Assembly (NCBI GenBank): GCA_904063045.1
Contig: CAJFCJ010000011.1
Coordinates: 496,001-560,000 of the forward strand
Direction of reading: 5' to 3'
Source: Dimorphilus gyrociliatus
Lineage: Eukaryota > Annelida > Polychaeta > Dinophilidae
DNA length: 64,000 bases
A program made the position numbers and the translations under genes. The first letter of the stretch is position 1; the number at the start of each line of letters is the position of its first letter. The notes beneath the pieces were generated by a model. The model was not told the DNA's origin. It saw only the letters and a program-made list of their open reading frames with translations, and did no database searches. Of the stretch, positions 46,549-59,023 are shown one piece after another.

Positions 46549-49500
46549 CTAGTCAGTATAAGATAATAGATAAATATTTCCTCGCTTGTCTCCTGCAATA
46601 ATTTTTCTTTCATTTGAATTGTCGAAAGATGCCAATTTGGTAACTGGTGCTGAACATAAAAACTCTCCTTTTAGTTCACTTTTGTTTGTTTGAAATCCCC
46701 AAGCTCTTATTAAACCATCACTAGAGGAAGTAAAGTATGTTTCTCCGATTTGTACAATAGAAGTAATTGAATCATCATGAAGCTTTAAAAAAATAAATTC
46801 AATAGTTAAAATTTTAAATCATTTTCTTTTCTGTATTTTGTTTATTTCTTACTTTATACTTCTCCTCGGATGATTTTCTTGAAATAAATAGATTTCCGGT
46901 AGAGTCGGTTGCCATTAGGGAATCAGAAGCGTCATTTTCTATGCATAGTCTCAAAGGATTTAACCATAAATTGGGGGTTTCGAAGCTTTTAATTTTTTTA
47001 TACAATTCAAAATCCTGCTTATCCTGAAAAAACAAAGCACATAACTTTTAGTAATGATCTATAATAACAATTAATTTTGTCTTACATTGTCTCCTAAAAC
47101 TTTATAAATTCGAACTACTCCCTTAGTGTTCGATATGCCAACTAATAATGAACCATCGGATTTATAGTTGGAAATCTGAGCTCCGATTACGTCCGAAGTT
47201 TTACTAGTTAAAAAAGTTTTTGTTGAAAAGATATGAAAAGCATTAATGCTAAATTTCTTACCATTGGCCCATTATTATGTTATGTAAAAATTCACCATTA
47301 GGTCTAAAACTTAATTTGCATAATTGTCCTTTGGCTGTCATCAGAATGGTGTTGTGCTTTTCAGGATTGTAAGTCACTTGAATTATGCGAGATTTTTTCC
47401 CAAGGCTTGAAATTTCATAATAACTACTTTGTCTATAACGTTAATCATTATGAATAAGATGTATTGAACAATACAATTTGTAACTTACTGTACGCAGATG
47501 TTATCTGCTTGAATGGTTAATATGTATGTTCTAAACTCAGCTGTTTCATAATTGACTATTAGTATCCATCTATCTGAGCTTATTCTCCAAGAATGCAAAT
47601 CTATGATGGGACCTTCAAAAGACGTCTTGAAAAAGAAAAAAGTATATAGTTTACCCGATTACAATAATTAGTCAATAAAACATACTTCAAGACCTTTACT
47701 TAATTCACTAAGAAGTGACAAATCATTATTCTCCAGTCTCCAAATTTTGCAGGCACCGTCTAAACTACCTGTTATAACTAACTTTTTACGCTCGTCGACA
47801 AATATTGCTGATATTTCAGAGCTATGTTGTAGTTTTAAAGACTGAACTTTATCTGGAACAGTCCAAATTCTTACTGACCCATCTCTTGAAGATGTTGCCA
47901 CGCGATTTCCTAAATTTTCAAGAGCATTTACTGGATAGGAATGTCCTTCAAGATCATCAATGTGTTCGCTCTAAAAAGTTTAAATATGCCAATTAATATT
48001 AAGAGAGACTTAACCTTATGTATCATACTATAATTGGCTTGAAAATAGATATTTTTCCATCATCCGAGGCAGTTACAACCATAACGTCTTTAACTTTTTC
48101 TGTATTTCTACTTAATTTGTTCTGGTCATGCTTTTCTTTCCATTCTTCCTTCGCAACTATTTTACTCCAGTCTTTTGATAGTATATCATCTACAACACTT
48201 TCTTCGGGTTTTCTTTCGTTCGTAACTAATATATCTATATCATTTAGTCTACTAGTGTCAGCTTGAATAGTTGTAAGTTCCGCTCCTCTTTTACTCCAAA
48301 TTTTTAATTGTCCATCGCTTGAGACACTTCCAATACATTTTTTCTGGAAGTATAAATTTTGTTTTTGGTTTTCCTTTCGATTAATTAACTAACCTTATGC
48401 AAAACACGATTTACTGCAGCTTCATGGCCTTTAAAGCTTGTTTCTATATCGCTGTCACCATTGATATTCAACATTTTCATAGTGAAATCATTACTACTAG
48501 TTAATAAATATCTAGATTCTCCGTCAATTAAGCATATAGAATTAATCCAATCAGGATGAACATTGGTATATGTTTTATTAATATTCAAAACACCTTTTTC
48601 TGATACTGTCCAATTCTTAATTGACATATCTCTACTGCATGTCCAGATTGTGTTATCGACAAATTCGATACCTTTAAACATATAAAAATTATATTGTAAT
48701 GTAATTGTAAAGCATATAATTTAGTGCAAACCTGTAACAGCTGATGTATGACAATTTTTGTTACTTAATATATAGAGCTTTTTCATGACTTTGTTGTATT
48801 TTACACAAATTATTTCGTTGTCAAAAGTTCCAACAAAAATTAAATCTCTACCATCAAGGCACAAGCTTGAAATTGAGGAACTGGTAACAGAAATCCGTGC
48901 GTCAATCACAATTGTATCTTTACATGATCTTAAAATGAATAGTTCTCCCGAGGTGGTCGTGCATGCTATAGTAATATCATCAGTATTTTGAAATACTTGT
49001 AAGCAAGTGATAGATTGTTGAGATATTCTGTTGAAAAATTAAAATTAACTTCAAGACTATTTATGTTTTCTTATTTTCATACTTTTTTGTTAAAATGCAA
49101 GTTTTTGTAAATATATCGTATATTCTAACATATCCATCGTGAAAAGCAGCTATAATTTCATTTTTTACTGGACTAAATATAACTCTGGTTACGCTACTAT
49201 CTTCGACAAATTCGCCAAATTTGATTCCAAGTTTTCCTGACCATACTTTGCCTAGACAATCATCTGCCACAGTGATTAGTTTTGATCCATTTTCATTGAA
49301 AACTAGGTCGTTTACAGGGGATATATGACCTTCGAAGCGCCCCAGCTTGGATCCTATTTCTCCAGACCACAGTGCTACTTCTCCATCTAATGCTGCAGAT
49401 GCTATATAAACACCAGATGGCGAATAAGAAACAGCACGTACAGCCGAATTGTGACCCCTTAGAATCTATAAAAAAAAGTATTTGATTTAAGTAGGAAAAG

Positions 49501-52500
49501 ATAAGTGCATCTAAATGACTTACAGCTATCCTTTTTCTACCAAATGCGCTATATATTCTTAAGATACTGCTCCAGTCTCCTATAACGACTTTTTCTCCTC
49601 TTGGATGATAGCAGACACAATTTATTGGTTTCCTATAGAAAAGGCGATATTTATTTCAAAATTTTATTCTAATTACTTTCTTACGAACTTTAAAGTTGTC
49701 GTCCATGTTAAATCTCCATCGCTACTCCAAAATTTCATTTGCGAATCCCATCCGACACTAACAAATTGTTTTCCATCAGGTTGAACTGCAATTGCTGAAA
49801 CATGGCGCCTATGACCAGTACAGACTTTTAATCTCTGAGTTGAATTAGCATCCCAAATGCAAATTGTATTATCATCTGCTGCCGTGCAAAGTCTGTTAGA
49901 TGATAGGAATTTTACGGCAGTTACTGAATCCTTATGGCCAATGAAAGTTTTTATTTCTTTACCAGAGGCCACATCAAAAAGGCGACAAATTCCGTCTGAA
50001 GAACCACAAATAATAGTCAATTTATCTCTTGAGGTTGATAGACAAGTAACGTTCTTCGAAATATTCGCTATCGTCATTTGGCAGTTTTTCGCTTCCTCCC
50101 TTTTATTAAACCACTCAAAAATATGCTCTTTAGCTTTATTTTCATTCTTCATAATAATTCTTGCATGCTTACAAGGAATTGATGTTTCGACACTATTCAA
50201 AGCTTGTTGATAAACAAGCTTAGGTTGTCTATGAAAAAGGAGAATTAACTCTATATTGAGCAAAATATATTTCGGTTTACCTGTGTAATAGTGTAGCATT
50301 ACTTCTAACAAAAAAGCTATAATCTTTAATTTCCTGTGTCTTGAGAAATTTCTTGGCAACCATACCCGATTCCTTCTTGCCGAATTCATAGCTAGTTAAC
50401 AATTTCACAGCAAGATTGTTTTCAAACATTTTTTCAATATAACTTAGATCAGTTAATAGCATAGATAAATATTCATATTGTTCGGAATGTATCTAAAAAA
50501 GTTATCATTCAATTAATTAGCAAACCAAATCCTCTTCGATTACTATGTCAAAATACGTACCAAGTGGGCGGCAACCTTGGAAAGATGATAATTACTACAC
50601 TCAGTTTTCCCCTTGATTAAACCGGATTTAACTATGCAGTAACCAGACAAAACAGTATGGAATATTTTTTCTGTTTGTCTATCTGTGTATCTTGAGGAAA
50701 TCGCTTTCAATATTTCTTGTTGGCCCAGTGATATATTGCCACTATTAAAGAAAGAAATATTGGTGTACATTTCCTTTCTATTATATTAAAATTCAATTAT
50801 TTTTCTTACGTATTGCTCTCTGAAGCCCTGATGAAACCTTTAATATTTCTTAGTAGAGGAGCTAATTTACCGTATGGTAACTTTTTGTATGATCCGCTGA
50901 AGTAATCTATAACGCGACTTAGATTTTTCAAATCAACCTTTTTGTCTTCGAAAATAGGCAGAATATTTTGAATATCAGTCTCTTTCATACCTAAGAATTA
51001 ACAATTAGTAAGAGCGATCATAATAATTGAGAGAGACAATTATTTACCGCCTAAAGAAAATGCTAAAAGAGACATGGAGCACTTTACTTCATTTTCGCCG
51101 AACTCATTTTCTAATCTCTCCAGAATTTGTGTGAGCAATGAAGGTAGAGTTGATGCCAAAGATTTTAGTTTCGTAGTTAACTGCAAAGATGTATAAATTT
51201 ATATATATATATATATATTTAAAAACATAGATAGACAAATTTTCTTGGAGGACTTTAACAATTATTAGAAGATCAATACGAACTTGTTCAAATACGCCAA
51301 ATATTTTCAGTTCCTCACAGGCTATTTTTAGATAAAGAGGATTATTAGAATCCTTTTTATTTGTTATTTGAGATATTTGATTATTGAATCCCTTTTCATT
51401 GAGAGATTTGCCGTATTTTTCCAAATTTTTTCTTACGACGACTGACTTGTCAAAGACATCTAAATTTCCGACTTGAAAGGTTACAGGCCTTAAACGCTGT
51501 AGACATTTGGCTGAAGGACTGAAATCAAGAACCGTAAAGATGATAAGCACATTTTGAGGAATGCTTGAGGGTAGCCAATTAAGAGATTTTTCGTGTCCTT
51601 TATTGTCAGTTTTGTCGAAATCGTCAAATACTATTGCTACTGGACTGCAATTGATATTTGATATTTCGTTTAGAATTGCTCCAAAAGTTTCTACCAAACT
51701 TCTGTAATATCAAAGTCTTATAAGTACTTTAGCACTCTAAAACTACATAAACTTACTCATAATTTTCAGGAATAATCAAATCTATTCTAAAAAAGCGTAC
51801 TAATTCTGTGCATATTCTGTACAAGCATGATGGAATACTCTCTGACCCTTCGAAAAGGCCGAAGCTGTGAACTAGGACAGTCGAAAATTTTTTCCTTAGA
51901 TTGAGCAGTACATTTGCCGCTAAACTGCTCTTTCCAGTTGCAACTTTACCACATATAGTAACGATCGCACCATTCCTAGATAAATCACCAAATTTGGAAC
52001 TTAAGTTATTCACCAATTTCTTCCTGCCGGCAAATTCCTCTCCTAAATTTTTGAAATAGAAGTTAAATCTCTCTGTCTCATGAGATATAGCATCCAAATG
52101 GATCAAATTGTCACTCTTCTTTAATTTATCCATATGGCGAGTAAGTTGATTTAAAACATTAAACCCTAAATCTTGTAAATTTGTTACTATTGGCTTTCCA
52201 TCATAAATTCCACCCCAGTCACAGTCATACCTTAAATTATATAAGTTTTAGTTAGATATTTTGGCATCTGTTAACATTTTATACATACTCAATACAGTTG
52301 GATCCAGATGTCTTTACCAGCTGTTTTAAATTATTCATTTTTTCTTTGCTATCCTCGCTTTCAGCTTGAAATTTATTGCGAAGGTCGGTGGGAACTTGCC
52401 TGTTTTATAAGATTCTCAATAAAAAGCAAAATTCATATATTAGATTCTTACGATAAGAAGTTTTTCTTTCGTAAATAAAAAAAGCATGTTTTTTTATTTT

Positions 52501-55500
52501 CTAACGCTAAACGCATCTCGATTTCAGTGATACTCTTTTTCTTATATTCATCAGACAAATTTATATCCTTGAAATCTGCTTCTTGTGGTAAAAACCCATA
52601 CCTTTCACCTAAAAGACCGATAACTACATCAGCCTTAGTAACTTCATTTAGACAAAGAGAGACTAATTTTTCTGTTTCGCTTTCCGTTATACCCCAGCGT
52701 AAATCAACGTCGATAATGTCATAGAAGAGATTAGCAGCTTTTGAACGAATTTCAGGGATAATAAATCGAGTTAGTAGATCTCGTTCTCCATGCATATCAG
52801 TAAACGTTGATGAGATAAACACTCTTATTTCTTTCCATCTAAAATTTATCGAAGTGAGGGTAAATTAAAACCAAATATATGGAAAATACCTTGGTACGCT
52901 TATCTGAATTGGTAATGGCCGCTCAATTTTTGAAAAATCTTTCTTTTGTTTAAGTTCAGGCAAATTGTATTTTTTGTCGAGCTTGTTGATATAATTTAGC
53001 AGTCCTTTATTACCTCTTTCAGTCACAAATCTGTAATATTACAACAAGTTAAAAAGTATTTATAGCTCATTAACTTTATCGGTACCGTAATAATTGATCA
53101 CTGTAACCGGATAGGAAAATGTCATTTTCGTGGACCTTTTCGCTTTCTCTATTCACACCGACGGAAGTCCCTGACAAGTTAACATGTACATACATCAGAT
53201 CCGGATTTACCAAATGACGAAATGCGTTTAGGAAGCAGTTTAGAATTTTAAGCTCATCTTTGTCAGGAGCGTTTGATGATAGCATAACAATATTATCAAT
53301 CTAAATAGAATATAGAAAATTTTTATAAACCTAATAATAATATTGTATAATTTATATACAGACCTTCTTTCTATTGACTAAGAACTCATCTAAATAATGC
53401 AGGAAAGTCTTGTTCATGTCAGATACATTTATATCCTGAAAAATTATGTATACAGTACTAACGATGATATTTAAACATAAAACATACGAAATTCTTAGCC
53501 TGTTGTTGAATACTAGACATATTTTCTAGAATAGTTCCTTTTTCTAATTCAATCTCTTCATAGTTGCTGTTGCTGTAAAGTAGATACTGGCACTCTTCAC
53601 AGACGTATTTAAACATGAGACCTAAAAGGGCCCCAACGTCTAACTTTGTTTTCTAAAAGACATTAGGTTTAGCAAGTGACGAGTAAATCAATTTAAAATC
53701 TTACAGCTTGAGTGAGGCCGCTCGACGTCTGACATGGTCTAAGCATCAATTGGCTGACCTCCAATAGGATAATGGTATGACCCTTAATAGGCGCAACATT
53801 ATGAATGGTAGCTAACGATACAGCCTGATCCAAAGCGTTTTTATATTTGCTAATGATAGTTGGATCGTATTTCATCTTGATTCTAAAATACAAATAGTTG
53901 CATTCTTATTGAATTTAGTTTTTATTCCTACTAATACACACTTTTTTACATATGTTGCCGGATTATTACGATTCCCGCCCCTTACATTTCTTCTACCATA
54001 TCCACGAGCAGGGACTGATACCGGTTTTTTTGGATTCAGTTTTTCTTCCAACCATTCATTATATTGTTTCTCCAGTGTTGTAAGCACATCATATGCTGAA
54101 AAGAATCTAAACGGAAACTGTTTCGAATTAACTATGCTCTTTTCATCAGTCAATCTTCCTAAAATCATATTATGATGACTCTCCGATATACCAGCTTTAA
54201 TTAGGTTTCTTAGATTACGCAACATTGCCATGAAGGGTAATTTCTTATGATCAATTAAACCTTCCCATACGAAAGATTTGTTTCCCTTCATAGAAATTTG
54301 AGTTTCCCATGTCTCTGGTGTAGGTAGTTTCATTCTCTTTCCACATTTAGATTGATCGAATGTTCCATCCAATCCTAATTTATAAAATTCTTCAAGATTT
54401 TCAGGATATCTATAAACATCGTGCTCTGTTACAGTTTCGTAACAATAAGGTTTATAAAAATATTTTTCTAACAAACCTTTTTCCTAAGAGGCAAAGAACG
54501 TTGTTTACTGGCGTACGTATATGCAGTTTGCGAATTAACTGCTTTAAAGTGAATGATTTGCTAGAGCGCTCTTGTAATTTTGTCAATGCTTCTTCCTATA
54601 CATACAGAAATCTTAAGAATTAGTTAAAAAGACACTAATTTAAATAATTACGAATGATTCCTTCGGCGGAGCCGATCGTGTCCCTCTTCTAAAATTTCCC
54701 CTACCTCTTGTAGAACCTCTCGAAGCAAAATTATTTGTTCTCAAGGCTTTTCGCTTTAGCCTCTTTTTTTTTGATTTAACCTTATCTTTATCATATTTAG
54801 CCAATTGAAAAGCATTAAAACTGGCAAACTTTTTTGTCATTACTCTTCTTAAAGAAGCTGGTAGGGATGAGAAATTATTCTTCTTTCCCTCTTTCAAAGT
54901 TAAGGAAATTTCAGCAACACTTATCCAATCTGACGGCAATACAATAGTGTTGTCGAAATATTTCTTGAGAAATGGACGGCATTGGGGACTGTTTAAAGTT
55001 TTAAATGTATTTATTTATAATAAAAAACTATAAATAAAATTAAACCTACTTATTAGAGGAATAAGCCAATAAAAAGTTACTTGTCGAACGAATGTTTAAT
55101 TCTAATCTGGTATAAAGAGCTACCTGAGAAAGCAATTGAATTTGAAATTAGCTAGAATGTAAAGTATATTTACTAATATAAATTCACCTTTAGAACAAAT
55201 TCTGGATCATCCATTGAAATTTTATTACAAACAGATATCAAATCTCCTCTTACTGGATCATCTTCAGCTTGAAAATTGGGTGACCTAATCAAACTTCCAC
55301 TTACCAGATGGATGAATCGTCTCTGTTAAGAAAGGCAACACTTTAAATATTTGCATTTACGAAGAATCTTTCTAATCTAGTAACCTTTAGATCTTCAATA
55401 GTCTCTTCTTTCTCACTACCCCCTATTTCATTTGCAACTACTTTTCTATGGACATCTATCTTCTCAATATCCTCTGCTATCAATTCATAGCTGGGAGCTT

Positions 55501-56239
55501 TACAGTCATCTTCATATTTGATAAGATCTTCTTTTATGAGTTCAGTCGTTTTTTTAATTTGACTTTTCTTATTCTTCAGAGCATTCTTTGTATTAAGTAT
55601 TTGTGTGGGAAGTGTTTGATTGCTTGTCAAACTTAACAATCCATCTTTCATAAAAGAAGGTACTTTTGAGAAAGTGCATTGCTGGTTGAAAATACTGCTC
55701 CTCTCGCTTATTGAATGTATAGCCGACCCGCTTGATAGACTAAATAGTTTTTCATTGAGCTGGGCTTTCGGCTGAACTAATGAAGATTTTTTGTTACTAA
55801 ATGAAATTGAAGGATTTAAAAAGCCTGATCCAGTTAAAAGAGTAGAAGGGCCATTAAGAGATGAACATTTAAAACCGGAAGAACAGCCTGCAAAATGAAG
55901 GTTTGTTAGGCCTGATAATAAAATGGTGATTGAGCAAGAACAACATAATCTTGCCACCTAATTACGTATGCTTTTAACAAAGATAAATCTAAATATCTAA
56001 ACAGTCATATCTCTAGAATAATCGTCGAGATAAAGACGTAGGCAGCGTATTCTTCTAAATATCGAAATAGTTCCGGTATTTGATGGGACAACATTTAATT
56101 ATTTTTTACCATTAAAAACATTAAAAACGTATAAACGCTTTTAAACACCTCTATGTAATAGAATAGGTAGAATGACAACTTTGAACAAACCTGTCAAATC
56201 CTTAGATGGTCTTAAGCAGCTACTTAAATTAACACTCAT
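46549..56239 (-). CDS. TEP1: Telomerase protein component 1 (TEP1), TROVE-NACHT-WD40
   Basis: A minus-strand gene of about 30 exons; only the span is given because not every junction was checked. First exons 56191-56239 (MSVNLSSCLRPSKDLTG) and 55385-55887 are in frame. Domain order follows TEP1: N-terminal TEP1 region with SDWISVAEI (about 54600-55330), TROVE RNA-binding domain (about 53340-54600; CGKRMKLPTPETWE, KLPFMAMLRNLRNL, FPFRFFSAYD), DUF4062 (52448-52880; FISSTFTDMHGERDLL, DLRWGIT), NACHT with Walker A GKVATGKSS and Walker B VAIVFDDFD (51600-52133), helical STAND region (50277-51600), and a long WD40 array (46549-50389; for example GHKDSVTAVKF, GHRRHVSAIAV). The last exon ends GDKRGNIYLLSYTD. 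TEP1 is a component of telomerase and of vault particles, where it binds RNA. It carries two Arg/Gly segments, described separately. Confidence 0.93.
53955..54012 (-). other. TEP1: Arg/Gly-rich segment 2 inside TEP1 TROVE region
   Basis: Encodes PARGYGRRNVRGGNRNN, inserted after the TROVE segment that ends in YNEWLEEKLNPKK. It resembles an RGG box. Confidence 0.7.
54660..54730 (-). other. TEP1: Arg/Gly-rich segment 1 before TEP1 TROVE region
   Basis: Encodes ASRGSTRGRGNFRRGTRSA after a basic KSKKKRLKRK stretch. It resembles an RGG box. Confidence 0.7.
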
Positions 56240-57926
56240 TGCTTAAACTTAAATTACTATATTGAATATAAATAGACACTGTTGACTCGTAACTCAACAA
56301 AATTATGTTTGATTTCCGGCGTCAACGTGCCAAATGAAAAAGAACTAGAGAGGATAATGAAATTTTTGCAAAATTTTCACAATCTTGTATTGCACAACAA
56401 TCGATAAAAAAGTGCAAATTCTTGAAGTTTTCGCTTATAAATCACTTGATAACGAAATGGGTTCGATAGCGACAAACGGTGTCCAATAGTGTTAAAAGAG
56501 TTATAATATTTTGCAATATTTACAAAGACTTAATATTTTAGCAACTTATAGTTCTTTGCACCAAATGAATCTATCTTTTAAAACATTGAGAGAAAATAAA
56601 TTAAGAAACCTTCTTATGAAAGAAATAAAAGTTATCGACCATTTAATTAAACAAAAATTCATTGTGTAATTGTATATAATCGTTACATATGCAAATGTCA
56701 TTAGCAATGCTATCTGCATTTTCAATCAACATAACTTAATACGATTTCTGATTTGTAGCCATTCATCCTATCCAAAATCACAACATTGAATTTTTTTGTG
56801 ATATTTATCATCGGATAAACTATTGCCAAAAGTTTATATCTTTTATATAAAATAATAGTACAATTAATGACCTTAGAAAGAATATTACTCATAAGCTTGA
56901 GATGCTTAAAAAAGGATATATCTAATAATAAAAAAATGATCTATTTGCAATCGTCTTTCCTTGCAGCAGTATATTTATGTTTTTGTTGTATATAATACAT
57001 AAAATTTGATAAAGTGGATAAGATTGAGGTGTTTTCTCTAACATATAACAATGAAAAAAAAGCATAAAATTGACTAAATATCATAAATTTTTTAAATTAC
57101 ACGACATATTCAAACATTTATAATTTCTCGTGACAAAAGACTACTAAATCTTCTCTTCATATAATATTCATGCTCATTTGCCGTTTCACTATTCTGTCTA
57201 TATGATTTATTAACAATTCAAACCTTTTGATACTGTATTGTATTTTATAGGAGCAAACGAATCTATTGCAATTAAAACTAAAAGATGTTGTCTTCAAAGT
57301 CAAGTCTTTCTGTGATGTATTGGCTGCAAGCATCCGGAAATGAAAACTCGCTTCTACTAGGTTGAAAAAAAGATGAAAACCGAATAGAGGGAATTTAATC
57401 TCTTTTTAAATCAAATATCATACAACAATCCCTGTTACGGCCTCACAATAAGATATTTATTATAATTAATACTTCAGTAACAGCATGTGCCGGATGATAA
57501 TGTCTACTTTCAATTCAACTTAGTCGGACACGCCTGTCAACTAAATGCTGTCACTTTTTAAAACAAAGAACATAGTATATTTTAAAATAAACAATGTAAA
57601 TTGCACCATACATTCTGCATTCATTCCTTAAAATGAAACCTCAAGCACTGTCCTTAAATATAGATGAAACAGTCATTCAATAAAATTGGACTAAAGAGAG
57701 TACTCAAAATAAACTTTTTCTTAAATGAATGGGAAAGATATAAACGATCTACTTTGTAAATTACACTTTTCTTTGAATTTGTACTTGATGGTGAATTTGA
57801 AAGCAAAACAAATAAAGTACTAAGTTATAGTTTATTGAATTGTCTAATAAGAAGGTATTGATTATTATTATTATTATCATTCTTTTGATCATGTCTTTGT
57901 ACTTATATAGTAATATATTTTTTTGT
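56240..57926. other. Intergenic between TEP1 and PEX2
   Basis: 1.7 kb of AT-rich DNA with no exon recognised. It contains the TEP1 promoter on the left and PEX2 3' flank on the right. Confidence 0.5.
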
Positions 57927-58625
57927 CTAGCATATTGGACAAATAGAGTTAGATGTTTCTGAGCAATAGTAGCAAGCCGAGTGTTTGCACGGTAATAATC
58001 GTATATCGAAAGGCAAATCATTACAGTACACACATTTGCCTTCTAAATCTTTTGAAGAAGAAATAAAACGGAAAAGACGCGATCGTACGGAAGAAGCATT
58101 AATTAGTGGTAATATAAAAAATAGTAGCTCTGAAAAAGCGTGCCATAGCATTTCTCTATCCATAAATTCAAAACTGACCATATCCTTCAGTCTTTGAGGA
58201 GAGGAAAATCTGCTGTTTATACCTAAAACTCTTTCCGTTATTGTCAAAAATTTTCCTTGAATTAAAAATACTATAAAGTTGATTAACTTTGCAAGCTCCC
58301 ATACGTCAGAGAATTTTGTAACAGAAAACTTTTGTCCAATGTATGGAATTACATACGATAAAATAAAATAGTTTCTTCGTTGAGCATTGGATGAAGGATA
58401 GCTAATATCAAGCAGTTTTTGTCCAACTGTTGATCCACATTTCCTTACAGTACTCCTCCAGATTATGAACTGTAGTCCTAATTCGATTTCAGAATCAAAT
58501 CGTGATAAAATTGACGTCTTTATATATTTTACGCTTTCAAGCAAGTATTCCTTTATAATATTAGTAACTTCACTATCTAATGCAGATGCATCCAGTTGGC
58601 TGACCCTCAAAGCAGGTTGTGCCAT
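57927..58625 (-). CDS. PEX2: Peroxin 2, peroxisomal RING E3 ligase subunit
   Basis: Single-exon gene, 232 aa. Visible family features: RVSQLDA near the start, ATVGQ-like STVGQKLLDI, INFIVFLIQGKFLTITERVLGI, FEFMDREMLWHAFSELLFFILPLIN, and a C-terminal C3HC4 RING at 198-232 (CVYC, LPCKH, CYYC, CPIC) with all eight metal ligands. PEX2 joins PEX10 and PEX12 in the peroxisomal membrane complex that ubiquitinates PEX5. The protein stops on the last RING cysteine, with no tail; vertebrate PEX2 continues for some residues. The start ATG at 58625 gives MAQPALRVSQLD. It is head-to-head with ZSWIM8. Confidence 0.94.
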   Translation of the reverse strand: MAQPALRVSQLDASALDSEVTNIIKEYLLESVKYIKTSILSRFDSEIELGLQFIIWRSTVRKCGSTVGQKLLDISYPSSNAQRRNYFILSYVIPYIGQKFSVTKFSDVWELAKLINFIVFLIQGKFLTITERVLGINSRFSSPQRLKDMVSFEFMDREMLWHAFSELLFFILPLINASSVRSRLFRFISSSKDLEGKCVYCNDLPFDIRLLPCKHSACYYCSETSNSICPIC

Positions 58626-59023
58626 AATAAACAATATCGGGCGATAATGTAGTTAATTATACCGAAACCCAGAGAAAACTGGTAGTTTTTCGCAACCATT
58701 ATCCGAAATTGGTCGCTTCCGTAGAGTAGTATGCTTGTTGTTGATATAGCCTGACATGAATTACAAGGCAGTGTATATATACGATTTGTTATAAAGCACT
58801 GATCAACATTGCAAATAGTAATAAATATGTTGAATCCAGCCACATTATAATTAACTGGTAAGTACAAGGCCTCAAGGGATGATGATGGCCGCAGAAGGGC
58901 AGTAACCACTTGACGTCACAGAGCCGACCGGTCGACGGCCTTTGTCGTTATGGAAAGAGTCTTTCTTATCCCTATTTCCTTCGCTCACACCTTAAACTGA
59001 GCGCTCTGTTTTGCTTTTTAGTA
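58626..59023. promoter_or_regulatory. Divergent promoter region PEX2 / ZSWIM8
   Basis: 398 bp between opposite start codons; more GC-rich than average around 58900-58990, including GACCGGTCGAC at 58925-58935. No coding exon seen. Confidence 0.5.

Noticed and set aside
58607-58909. 100-residue minus-strand frame upstream of PEX2
   Set aside because: It lies in the PEX2/ZSWIM8 divergent promoter, lacks family similarity, and overlaps the PEX2 start in another frame.
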